Assembly: GCA_022376465.1 (NCBI GenBank)
Contig: JACDTU010000019.1
Span: forward strand, 186,001-250,000
Origin: Cubamyces lactineus
Taxonomy: Eukaryota; Basidiomycota; Agaricomycetes; Polyporales; Polyporaceae
Direction: 5' to 3'
DNA length: 64,000 nucleotides
The position numbers and the translations under genes were made by a program. Within the stretch, counting starts at the first letter, position 1. The number at the start of each line of letters is the position of its first letter. Below are positions 56,225 through 64,000 of this stretch, piece after piece. Under the pieces are notes generated by a model, which did no database searches, was not told where the DNA came from, and was given only the letters and a program-made list of their open reading frames with translations.

Positions 56225-59200
56225 CAAGGAACTGCATGTAACTATTGTAACCAATACAGAGCGGAGACGCAGTGCTCTGCTGATACCCGGTTACATGCAG
56301 GTTCAGGACAAAGCCGTCGAAATCAAGGGGCTCATTGACACTGGTGCGGATGCCGTGATCGTCAATAAAAAGATTGTAGATAAGTACAATCTTCCGACAG
56401 TCAGACTACCGAAGACTCTGACCTTCCGGAACGCGGACGATAGCGTTAATAGTATGGGAACCATTACCCATCGGGTGGAGGGGACATTTAATCTCCACGG
56501 GAAGAAGCTCCCAACAAATTGGTATGTGGCCGACATTGGACGGGACGATGTCCTATTCGGCATGCCATGGATCCGCAAGTACAATCCTAATATCGACTGG
56601 GAAAGTGGACGCATTACTTTCAAGTCGGATATTATCAAGAAGCAGCAGCAGATCCATAAATACCAATGCGAGCACGACCCACCCGAAGGGATGCTGTGGA
56701 ATTTCCCAGTAAAACCTCAAAATCAAGATCTGGTCGTATCGTTCGTACGTGCTATACCGGACGAGGACGACGCAGACCCAGACTCTGAAAGGCTTACATT
56801 TAATCCTTCGAGGGCCATCGAGCTATGGTACCGCAGGAAGAAAATCCGAAAGATTAATAAGTCTACGGAGATAGCTATAGCAGCAAAGAAAGACCAGAAG
56901 GAGAAGACCTTGGACGAAATCCTACCTGATTTTGTAAAGGACTATCGACAGGTCTTTGAGAAAAAGGCAGCAAGTAGATTTCCGCCCTCGAGACCATGGG
57001 ACCATGCTATCGAATTCAAGAAGGACTTCGACCATCATACCAAAGGGTCTTGGAGGAAAATCTACCCTCTGACCTATACGGAACGTATAGAACTCGATAA
57101 ATTCATTGCGGAGAACCTCGAGAAGGGCTACATTCGAAAATCCAAGTCTCCACTAGCCTCGCCATTTTTCTTTGTCACCAAGAAGGATGGGAGTCTTCGA
57201 CCTGTTCAAGACTACAGGGCTCTTAACGAGGGGACTATCAAAAACGCATATCCCTTGCCGCTCATTAGCGACATCATTGACCGGCTGAAGGGGGCCACAA
57301 TATTCACCAAACTCGACGTGCGAGCAGGGTACAATAATGTTCGCATCAAGGAGGGCGATGAGTGGAAAGCTGCGTTTATAACACCCAGCGGATTGTTCGA
57401 ACCAACAGTCATGTTTTTTGGTCTGTGCAATGCACCGGCCACATTCCAGAACATGATGAACGACCTCTTCCGAGACATGCTCCAGGAAGGATGGATGGTC
57501 ATTTACATGGACGACATCCTAATATTCTCAGACAATGTCAAGGATCACCACGAACGCACGCGAAGAGCTTTAAAGCGACTTCAAGACAGTGATCTATTCC
57601 TTAAGGCGGAAAAATGCGAATTCGACAGACAAGAAGTCGAATTCCTAGGATCAATAATTCGGCCAGGGGTAGTCGCTATGGATCCAGTAAAGCTCAAGGC
57701 AATTATCGAGTGGGAACCACCGAAAACAGTCAAGCAGGTTCAGGCATTCCTAGGGTTCGGTAATTTCTACCGACGGTTCATTCGGGATTATTCAAAGATA
57801 GTCCGACCCCTCACGGAATTAACCAAGAAGGACCAGCCTTTTCTGTGGACCCCTGATTGTCAGAAAGCATTCGACACACTCAAGAAGCGGTTTACTGAAG
57901 AACCGATCCTGCAAATCCCGGATCCGGAGAAACCATTTCAGATTGAGTGCGATGCTTCTAAAGTCGCAACAGGTGCTGTACTACGACAGCAAGGAGAGGA
58001 CGGACTATGGCATCCTTGTGCCTATTTGTCCAAGTCCTTTACTCCTGCAGAACGGAACTATCAGATTTATGATAGGGAATTGTTGGCCATTGTTCGAGCT
58101 CTCGAAGCGTGGCGGCATTTTTTGCAGGGCTTCCCACACCCTACAGAAATTCTATCAGATCACAAAAATCTGACCTATTTCCGTACGGCGCAGAAGTTAA
58201 ATCGCAGACAGGCGCGATGGCATTTATTCCTCTCGGAATTCAACATCGTAATCAAGCACCAACCCGGAAAATCCCTCACTCAAGCAGACGCCCTTTCTCG
58301 GAGATCAGGGCATGACGGGGGGGAAAATGACAATAAGGACGTCGTATTATTAGGGCCAGAACTTTTTGCCAAAGCTGTCAACGTTGAGCTACAAGAGCGC
58401 ATCCGTGATAGCAAGCTACGGGACAACTCGGTAGTAGAGTACATTACTCTAAAAGGAAAGGCTACCAAACGCCCAGAGTTCGGCAAACCAGAAGATTGGT
58501 CCGACGACGACGGAATACTCCTGTACAAGAACAGGGTATACGTTCCACCAGATAATCAATTGTATCGTGATATAGTCAAGATGCATCACGACGCACCAAT
58601 TATGGGACACCCAGGAGTCCAGAAAACCTACGATCTGGTTAAACGGGAATATATGTGGCCAGGCATGCGGAAATTCATTGTGCAATACGTCAAAGGTTGC
58701 GCCGCTTGCCAAACAAGCAAGGTCAATACGCATCCCATTAAACCAGGCTTAATTCCCATTCAACACAGTGGGGATACTAGGCCTTTTCGGACAATTACCA
58801 TGGATTATATCACGGATCTACCAGAGTCGGATGGATTTAATGCCATTCAAGTGGTAGTCGACCATGATGTATCCAAGGCAGCAGTATTTTCCCCTTGCAC
58901 CAAGAATATTACGGCTGAAGGAGCCATGGATATTCTGCAAAGGGATGTATATCGCAGATTCGGACTACCCGCGAAGGTCATCTCGGATCGAGGACCGCAA
59001 TTCATCTCCAAGGCATTCAAAGAATTACACAACAGCCTCGGAATTGAAACGGCACTCAGCACGGCCTACCATCCTCAGACAGATGGGGAAACGGAGCGAG
59101 TAAATCAAGAACTCGACTTAGCACTTCGGCTCTACTGTGCTAATAATCCGGAGAACTGGGCCAAACTGCTGCCTCAATTCGAATTCGCGCACAATCAGCG

Positions 59201-59843
59201 GACACACTCTGTCACGGGAAAATCCCCGTTTGAGCTACTCTACGGGTTTCAGCCAGAGGCCGTTGGGACAGTCCGAACAACCCCAAAGCATCCAAGTACG
59301 GAGCAGAGGCTTCAAAGTCTTCAGGAAGCCAGGGAGAATACAATAGCTGCGCACGCGCAGGCCGCCGCAGCTATGTCAAGAAGGCTCCCCGCTGCTCAAG
59401 TTCCGCTGAAGCTTGGAGACAAGGTTCTTCTCGATACAAAGAACCTCAGGCTTCCATATGTCTCCAGGAAGTTAATTCCAAAACGAGTGGGACCGTTCAC
59501 GATCGTCAAGGTCTTGGGACCGGTTACATTTAAGTTAAAACTCCCGGAGAAATGGAAGATACACCCTGTCTTCCACGCAGCGCTACTGACCCCGTACCAC
59601 ACAACTAAGGAACATGGACCAGACTACGTCCGACCTCCACCGATTCCCACTCCAGACTCGACGGAAGGAGAGGAATGGGAGGTAGAAGCAATCCTAAGCC
59701 ACCGTACCCGAGGTACCCGAAAACAGTACCTAGTGGCTTGGAAGGGTTGGCCCGCGTCGGAAAATTCTTGGGAACCAGAAAAACATCTCAAGAATGCGCA
59801 GTCGATCTTGCGCAACTATAAGAAGAGGCACAAGTTGTCGTGA
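56190..59843 (+). CDS. Pol: protease, reverse transcriptase, RNase H, integrase, chromodomain
   Basis: Open for 1,217 codons after the frameshift point; there is no ATG at its start (TTG at 56220), which supports expression as Gag-Pol. Numbered from 56220: protease active site DTGA at 40-43; RT YMDD at 429-432; RNase H from about 560; integrase zinc region HHDAP...CAACQ around 789-830; integrase DDE at Asp862, Asp923 and Glu959 (DX35E); a GPF/Y-like segment, and a C-terminal chromodomain (EEWEVEAI... WKGWP... SWEPEKHL). The chromodomain defines a chromovirus and in known members directs integration to marked chromatin. All catalytic residues are intact. Confidence 0.95.
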   Translation, partial: LGRQADSTPDLPKELHVTIVTNTERRRSALLIPGYMQVQDKAVEIKGLIDTGADAVIVNKKIVDKYNLPTVRLPKTLTFRNADDSVNSMGTITHRVEGTFNLHGKKLPTNWYVADIGRDDVLFGMPWIRKYNPNIDWESGRITFKSDIIKKQQQIHKYQCEHDPPEGMLWNFPVKPQNQDLVVSFVRAIPDEDDADPDSERLTFNPSRAIELWYRRKKIRKINKSTEIAIAAKKDQKEKTLDEILPDFVKDYRQVFEKKAASRFPPSRPWDHAIEFKKDFDHHTKGSWRKIYPLTYTERIELDKFIAENLEKGYIRKSKSPLASPFFFVTKKDGSLRPVQDYRALNEGTIKNAYPLPLISDIIDRLKGATIFTKLDVRAGYNNVRIKEGDEWKAAFITPSGLFEPTVMFFGLCNAPATFQNMMNDLFRDMLQEGWMVIYMDDILIFSDNVKDHHERTRRALKRLQDSDLFLKAEKCEFDRQEVEFLGSIIRPGVVAMDPVKLKAIIEWEPPKTVKQVQAFLGFGNFYRRFIRDYSKIVRPLTELTKKDQPFLWTPDCQKAFDTLKKRFTEEPILQIPDPEKPFQIECDASKVATGAVLRQQGEDGLWHPCAYLSKSFTPAERNYQIYDRELLAIVRALEAWRHFLQGFPHPTEILSDHKNLTYFRTAQKLNRRQARWHLFLSEFNIVIKHQPGKSLTQADALSRRSGHDGGENDNKDVVLLGPELFAKAVNVELQERIRDSKLRDNSVVEYITLKGKATKRPEFGKPEDWSDDDGILLYKNRVYVPPDNQLYRDIVKMHHDAPIMGHPGVQKTYDLVKREYMWPGMRKFIVQYVKGCAACQTSKVNTHPIKPGLIPIQHSGDTRPFRTITMDYITDLPESDGFNAIQVVVDHDVSKAAVFSPCTKNITAEGAMDILQRDVYRRFGLPAKVISDRGPQFISKAFKELHNSLGIETALSTAYHPQTDGETERVNQELDLALRLYCANNPENWAKLLPQFEFAHNQRTHSVTGKSPFELLYGFQPEAVGTVRTTPKHPSTEQRLQSLQEARENTIAAHAQAAAAMSRRLPAAQVPLKLGDKVLLDTKNLRLPYVSRKLIPKRVGPFTIVKVLGPVTFKLKLPEKWKIHPVFHAALLTPYHTTKEHGPDYVRPPPIPTPDSTEGEEWEVEAILSHRTRGTRKQYLVAWKGWPASENSWEPEKHLKNAQSILRNYKKRHKLS

Positions 59844-59910
59844 AAGACTCAACCCACTCCCCACTGAAATATTTCTTCCAATTTTCTGAACAATTTCTCA
59901 TATATTCACA

Positions 59911-61206
59911 ATGGTCTACACTCGCACTCAGCTCACTGGTCGCCGTTTCTCTGAGGCTTCCAGGCGTAACATCCCTCGTCCCCCCAACTTCATCCGCGAA
60001 CGACGAACGGTTTTTTATAACCACCTTCCTCGACACACCGTCTCGGCCAACGATGAAGGCACCCTCGCCGACCGCATCGGCTGGGTCATCGTTCACCCTG
60101 ACCTCTATAGTCACGTCGAGGCAAGGATCGCTCATCTTCCCGAGGTCAAGGACCTCATCGACATCTACCGCTCTCTCGCTAGAGCCGCTCCCTCTTATGG
60201 AGTTCTCGTCAACTACAATAAGAGAACGTCGGCTCCTAGGTCGGAGAAGAAGAAGGTAGACCAGGTAGCAAACGAGGCGTACCAAGCGGTGATCCAAGCG
60301 GCAGAGAAAGTACTCTCTATGCTCGCTAACCCCCAGATCGCGGGGGCTCTCTCGGATCTCATGCCCCTTCGCAACCAACACGGCACTCACAGCTGGGGGC
60401 ATATCTTTTGGCCGCAGCGCCTCGACGATTACCCGGAGGCTATTGAGGTAGATGAGGATGAAGACGCAGATGTGAGTTCAGTCGGAGGATGGTCAATTCC
60501 TTCGACTGATCCCTGGAAGGTATCCACCCCCGACCCTGAAGAGGAAGCTATCAAATGGGGTCAGACTTCTACCCAAGAGTCGACTCCTTCCCTGACCTCC
60601 TCCAGTTCCGACTCATCCTATTCCGAGGTTGAGTCTTTCGACCTCTTACCTGAGCTCGAACACCTCGAGCTTAGCACGGTCGACGAAGTCGATGAGCTCC
60701 TTGAAGAGGAGTTCCATGAGGCTTTGAAGGTCGCAGTCAGGGCGCCCTCTCCTCCTCCTCCTCCCCCGACAACGCTCACTAAGAACGTCGAGGAACCCCG
60801 AGGACGTTGCGGGTTTTTTCGAGGAACCGGTGAAGATCGACTCGGATATGTCAACTCCAACGGCGACATCTTTGTCGTTCCCAACAACCCCTTCGGCATC
60901 TCGATTACTCGCATTATGGTCGCATACCACCTTCGATGGCCGGAGGCTTCTGTTCGGACCACCATGGCGGCAGCACTTCTTATCGACGATGTCATCGCTC
61001 GTCGAGGTAATTTTCCTGCTTTCAAGATCGAAGCAGAGCGTACCCCGACAACTTATCGCCAGGCTCTAGGCATGTCGGCGGCAGAGTCGGCGCAGTGGGA
61101 CTGCATTCGGGCGGTAGGTAATGAGTCTGACCTCGTCGAGATCTCGTTGGACGTCTTCCGTCCTGAGGTTGTCGAGAGAAACCAGAACATTATTGTGCAT
61201 GCCTAA
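59911..61206 (+). CDS. Extra ORF after pol, 431 aa, unknown function
   Basis: Unrecognised. It starts with ATG 67 bp after the pol stop, in the place where env would lie, but has no signal peptide or membrane segment, so it is not an envelope protein. The N-terminus (residues 1-40) is basic, a central acidic Ser/Thr/Glu-rich part covers about 185-270, then a Pro run (APSPPPPPPTT), and the last 150 residues look folded (RGTGEDRLGYVNSNG, then HLRWPEASVRTTMAAALLIDDV). It is conserved in the decayed copy at 25.9-27.2 kb, so it is part of the family. How it is expressed (spliced RNA or separate promoter) is not clear. Confidence 0.75.
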   Translation: MVYTRTQLTGRRFSEASRRNIPRPPNFIRERRTVFYNHLPRHTVSANDEGTLADRIGWVIVHPDLYSHVEARIAHLPEVKDLIDIYRSLARAAPSYGVLVNYNKRTSAPRSEKKKVDQVANEAYQAVIQAAEKVLSMLANPQIAGALSDLMPLRNQHGTHSWGHIFWPQRLDDYPEAIEVDEDEDADVSSVGGWSIPSTDPWKVSTPDPEEEAIKWGQTSTQESTPSLTSSSSDSSYSEVESFDLLPELEHLELSTVDEVDELLEEEFHEALKVAVRAPSPPPPPPTTLTKNVEEPRGRCGFFRGTGEDRLGYVNSNGDIFVVPNNPFGISITRIMVAYHLRWPEASVRTTMAAALLIDDVIARRGNFPAFKIEAERTPTTYRQALGMSAAESAQWDCIRAVGNESDLVEISLDVFRPEVVERNQNIIVHA

Positions 61207-61222
61207 GGTCGAGGACGACCTT

Positions 61223-61240
61223 CAGCGGAGGGGGAGCTAA
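61223..61240 (+). other. Polypurine tract of the young chromovirus
   Basis: GCGGAGGGGGAGCTAA ends at the TG of the 3' LTR. It primes plus-strand DNA synthesis in LTR elements. The same purine run, complemented, is at the LTR edge of the old copy (25825-25845). Confidence 0.85.
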
Positions 61241-61782
61241 TGTTACGAATGTACGATAGGCGTGTTACGAACTTTACGAACTGGTACAGTATCTGCTTCG
61301 ATCTCTGTACGATACAGATATGGCGGACTCTAGGATTCTAGCTACGGTTCTATAAGACAGGAATGGTCTCGTATTATCTAGGACACTCTAGGACTTTCTA
61401 TGCACAGTCACTTCTGCACAGTGCACAGTTAATTCCGCGCAGTGCACAGGCGCTTCTGCACAGTCCACAGCAGCACTGCCACAGTGTTACTAGGTTCGAC
61501 TAGCGCTGACTACTACGTACCAGAAAGTCCGTGTATACGCTAGAACATTCCGTCTACAGGCCTGCATACATGTATATAAGAGGCGACGCCATAGAGCGAC
61601 CCTCAGCTTTCAGTCTCTTCGCGAAATACGACTTTGGTTGCTCGTTAACTCGCTTTCAACTGCAAATACTACTACGCGCTTATCTTCGACAAGCTAGGGC
61701 TAGTAGCTGAATAGATACAAGCTCTCTATTCATTGACGTCTTAAGGCTTGATAGTTTAAGAGTCACGCTCGAAAGCGTAACA
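61241..61782 (+). repeat. 3' LTR of the young chromovirus
   Basis: Identical to the 5' LTR over all 542 bp by direct comparison, which indicates a recent insertion or recent gene conversion. Confidence 0.95.
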
Positions 61783-61859
61783 CACTAAAGACGGTCAGGC
61801 AAGTCCAGGCATTCCTAGAATTGAGGGATTTTTACTGACAGTGGTCCCATGCCCAAGAC

Positions 61860-61964
61860 TGTTACGCTTTCAAGCATGAATAGAGAGCTTGTTTTTATTC
61901 AATTACTAGCCCTAGCTTTTCAAAGATAAGTGCATAGTAACTTGTTCAGTGAAAGTGAGTTGAT
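61860..61964 (-). repeat. Chromovirus LTR fragment, inner part deleted
   Basis: Complement of the LTR end (GTTACGCTTTCAAGC, then GAATAGAGAGCTTGT and CAAAGATAAGTGCATAGTAAC), with a deletion of about 30 bp. It is cut off where the second gypsy element begins. Confidence 0.75.
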
Positions 61965-62416
61965 TGTTATGACGAGTCTAGATCGGTCATGCGGTGGCTG
62001 AGCTAGGGGTCACGTCGCCTCGAAGGGTAACAAAGAGGCGAGTCAGGGATTGAAGATCTTCTGAGAAGAGGCGAGTCGGGGTTCGGTGAATAGGCAATAG
62101 ATAACCAGATCAAGCTGAGGTTCTTCGAAGAAGGTCCTCGGCTTATATATACATGGCCGAGACTAATAATAGACTGGATCGGTAAGCAAATGTTCAGTAT
62201 GGCTAAGTATAGTTGGGGCTGACTGTACATGGGAATGGAGGTGACGAATCATGAGAATAAATGACGTGTCGCTGACGTGGCATGGGAGAATGGAGCTAAG
62301 TATACAACATATGAGTAAGCCGCAGCAGGCTCGGCCTCCGGAACATATAAGCATAGAACAAGTCACAAGGTCAAGACGTAACCGTAACAGTGGCCGTGTC
62401 ACGCACCGTCGTAACA
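61965..62416 (-). repeat. 3' LTR of a second gypsy element
   Basis: On the minus strand it starts TGTTACGACGG and ends CTCGTCATAACA (452 bp). TATA box TATATATAAG at 62151-62142 and a CTCAG start-like site with A at 62116. The polypurine tract (AAAGGGGGTAA on the minus strand, 62427-62417) adjoins it. Its partner LTR must lie beyond the right end of the window. Confidence 0.8.
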
Positions 62417-62452
62417 TTACCCCCTTTGTATGGTCGACGACGACCTCGTCAT

Positions 62453-62731
62453 TCACCAATAGTATTCACAATTGTTGAGCCCGTCAGGACCCTGGAGGCC
62501 ACGAGCGGGGTCATCGAGGGTGGTGTCCGCGAGTTCAACAGGGGCCTGCACTCCCCATGGTGCGTTCGCATGCACGTCTCTCGTTGCTTCCTCTAGCGAA
62601 CTCGGGTAGAACTGCGAGTTGTTTGCCAGGGCTTGTCTGTACGGGGGTGGCGGTATGATCGGGGCTTCTTCTGGGTACGCAGGTGCCGCGGTCGCAGGTC
62701 TCGTTGGGGGTTCATAGGACAGCGAGTGCAT
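62453..62731 (-). CDS. Second gypsy element, 3'-most ORF with PPPPY motif
   Basis: 92 aa, unrecognised, Pro/Ala-rich, with PPPPY at about residues 27-31. PPxY motifs bind WW domains of Nedd4/Rsp5-type ubiquitin ligases and serve as late domains in retroviral proteins. The stop is 37 bp from the LTR edge. Whether it is expressed is uncertain; 62732-63058 upstream has no clear ORF. Confidence 0.45.
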   Translation of the reverse strand: MHSLSYEPPTRPATAAPAYPEEAPIIPPPPYRQALANNSQFYPSSLEEATRDVHANAPWGVQAPVELADTTLDDPARGLQGPDGLNNCEYYW

Positions 62732-63058
62732 TCAAAATTGAATGTCCATGAACGGAATCCGCGGGACCGTTGAGGGCCCGGGATCAGCGGCGACTGGACC
62801 AGCTACCTCTTGTGCGTAGGGTGTCGGTGGTCGCAGTTGTCGCAGGGATGTGCGTTGAGCTACACGAGATTCGACTCCTTGCTCTCTTCGCCGCTGTATT
62901 ATCGCCGCCTCACGTGCTCGTCAAGTGTAGTTGTGGTGGTCGCGCGGTAGGTACGTGTAGTCCTCCCGCGAAGATCCAGGGATGGTGTGGTACGTGGCAG
63001 GTCGTTCACCGGAGGGAGGTTCAAGCAATGGAATCAGGTTGCGCGTATACGGCTGGTG

Positions 63059-63751
63059 TCAAAGAGTGAACGAAGGGGATTCCATATGGTGGATGAGGCT
63101 TCGCCGCCCTCGACTGTTGCATAGCCGGAATCGGCTGACAGACGCCTCGATGGAACGGGCGTCTTCGGTGACTTCTTGCGCCGATTCGAGGATGTGCTCG
63201 GCATCGTCTTCGTAGAGGTGGGTGATGTCAGAGACTTCCCTTCTTATGTTGTTGATGACCTCTTCGACGTGGTCCAGCGCGTCCGCAACGTTCTTCATGC
63301 TTCTCTGTATCCTGCCAAGTTGGCCGCGTGCATCTTCCCTTATCAGAGACGCCGATCCCCGCAGGTTGACTAGATGCCTGCCTATGTGGCTGAGCTCTCG
63401 CGCATCGTTGAACATGTCCCGATATCTAGCGAGCGGGTTGACTAGTTCAGGGCCGGAGCGTACAGCGTTGATGAGGGGTCCTGGGTCAGTGAGGAGGGCA
63501 TTGACGAGTTGTCGTACCTCCCGCGAGTTGGGTTGATCGACGAGAGAGTCATTTGTAGCGAGCGACTCTAGATCAGATGTTTCGTCCGGCTCTTCCGGGT
63601 CGCTGTCTTCTTTGTCCATCTCGCCATTGTATGGAGGGGGAAGGTCTGCCGGAGGTGGAATATTCTCTTGGTCGCTCGGGTTTAGCGACTGCGTGGAGGG
63701 AATTGAGAAGTTTTCCGGGGTCAGGTTCTCCGCGAACTCGAAGTTAGGCAT
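63059..63751 (-). CDS. Second gypsy element, ORF with PPPY motif and coiled-coil-like half
   Basis: 230 aa from the ATG at 63751, which overlaps the end of the membrane ORF by 8 nt. PPPY lies around residues 37-40, followed by an acidic stretch and a long helical half (about 110-215: repeated Arg/Glu/Asp heptad-like pattern, EEVINNIRREVSDI) that may form a coiled coil. After the TGA stop the same frame stays open for about 55 more codons, so readthrough is possible. Unrecognised. Confidence 0.55.
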   Translation of the reverse strand: MPNFEFAENLTPENFSIPSTQSLNPSDQENIPPPADLPPPYNGEMDKEDSDPEEPDETSDLESLATNDSLVDQPNSREVRQLVNALLTDPGPLINAVRSGPELVNPLARYRDMFNDARELSHIGRHLVNLRGSASLIREDARGQLGRIQRSMKNVADALDHVEEVINNIRREVSDITHLYEDDAEHILESAQEVTEDARSIEASVSRFRLCNSRGRRSLIHHMESPSFTL

Positions 63752-63896
63752 GGTTGGGATAGACGGGGAGACTGTCGGCAGGGATGTCGCAATGTTCGAT
63801 GGTGAACTCAATGATGCGGAGGTAGAGAGTGACGTAGGCGATGATCCAGAGGAGAGTGAGTAGGAAGGTGATGGTCATGCACACAATAACGATCAT
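63744..63896 (-). CDS. Second gypsy element, 50-aa single-pass membrane protein
   Basis: Small ORF from ATG 63896. Residues 2-28 are a continuous hydrophobic segment (IVIVCMTITFLLTLLWIIAY), then a charged tail. Its ATG overlaps the stop of the upstream frame as ATGA (63896-63893). Too short for an envelope protein; a viroporin-like or anchor role is speculation. Fully visible only in context of its neighbours. Confidence 0.5.
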   Translation of the reverse strand: MIVIVCMTITFLLTLLWIIAYVTLYLRIIEFTIEHCDIPADSLPVYPNHA

Positions 63897-64000
63897 AGGA
63901 TTTGCTCGTCGTCGGACTCGCTAGGGTGCGCAGGGATTCTTATCAGAATTGGGGGCGATCGGTTGTCGGTGTGATGGAACTCGCGCTCGAGGGAGTCGTG
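63893..64000 (-). CDS. Second gypsy element, end of an upstream ORF (partial)
   Basis: 35 codons enter from the right edge and end at TGA 63895-63893. The segment is acidic at its end (SESDDEQIL). It could be the end of pol or another small ORF; the window is too short to say. Confidence 0.4.
   Translation of the reverse strand, partial: HDSLEREFHHTDNRSPPILIRIPAHPSESDDEQIL

Larger units (their letters stand above)
52879..61782 (+). mobile_element. Young full-length Ty3/gypsy chromovirus, 8,904 bp
   Basis: Two identical 542-bp LTRs and 5-bp target duplication CACTA (52874-52878, 61783-61787). Gene order: ORF1 without ATG, gag, pol by -1 frameshift, extra ORF, polypurine tract, LTR. All large frames are open, so the element may be autonomous and recently active. 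It inserted into an older relative. CpG sites are abundant here but mostly lost in the relatives. Confidence 0.96.

Noticed and set aside
59911..61206. Extra ORF of the chromovirus as an envelope gene
   Set aside because: No signal peptide, membrane helix or glycoprotein-like pattern.

Overview
The window is nuclear DNA of a filamentous fungus, most likely a mushroom-forming basidiomycete (inference from protein content, 50-80 nt GT-AG introns in almost every gene, and the set of transposon families). It has two very different halves.

Positions 1-20,765 are gene space. After a gene-poor stretch with an 18-bp minisatellite come eight spliced or single-exon genes: an SH3 plus Ras-association cell-polarity protein (Bud14/Tea4 type), a small unidentified protein, GRC3 (rRNA-processing polynucleotide kinase), TSR2 (Rps26 escort), mitochondrial malate dehydrogenase, cyclin C (SSN8), PMT1 (protein O-mannosyltransferase) and CCT2 (chaperonin subunit beta). 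Exon structures were rebuilt from reading frame, splice signals and conserved motifs, and every model closes in frame. Three pairs are divergent and share 225-325 bp promoters (GRC3/TSR2, MDH/SSN8, PMT1/CCT2).

Positions 20,766-64,000 are a transposon graveyard with nested insertions. An old minus-strand Ty3/gypsy chromovirus copy (about 23.7-41.9 kb) was split by a LINE with 8-bp target duplication, two almost identical 1,618-bp Tc1/mariner elements, a Harbinger-type element with 44-bp terminal repeats, and a foreign LTR. Further right lie a CACTA-like element, a decayed hAT transposase, a copia reverse transcriptase split by a DDE element with 92-bp terminal repeats, and another decayed gypsy copy. 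Into that last copy a young, full-length member of the same chromovirus family inserted (52,879-61,782; identical 542-bp LTRs, CACTA target duplication). The right edge is the 3' end of a second, different gypsy element.

The most interesting object is the young chromovirus. Its predicted transcript runs 1,076 nt from the predicted start site without one ATG in any frame, yet holds a 291-codon open frame (ORF1) that ends in an ATGA overlap with the gag start codon. A decayed relative keeps both the ATG-free strand and the ATGA. This predicts non-AUG initiation of ORF1 and leaky scanning to gag, as in badnavirus-type pararetroviruses. The element also carries a Tf1-like self-priming signal (first 12 nt of the predicted transcript complementary to the primer site 2 nt inside the LTR), a canonical -1 frameshift heptamer directly before the gag stop with a hairpin 6 nt downstream, and an extra unidentified ORF after pol.
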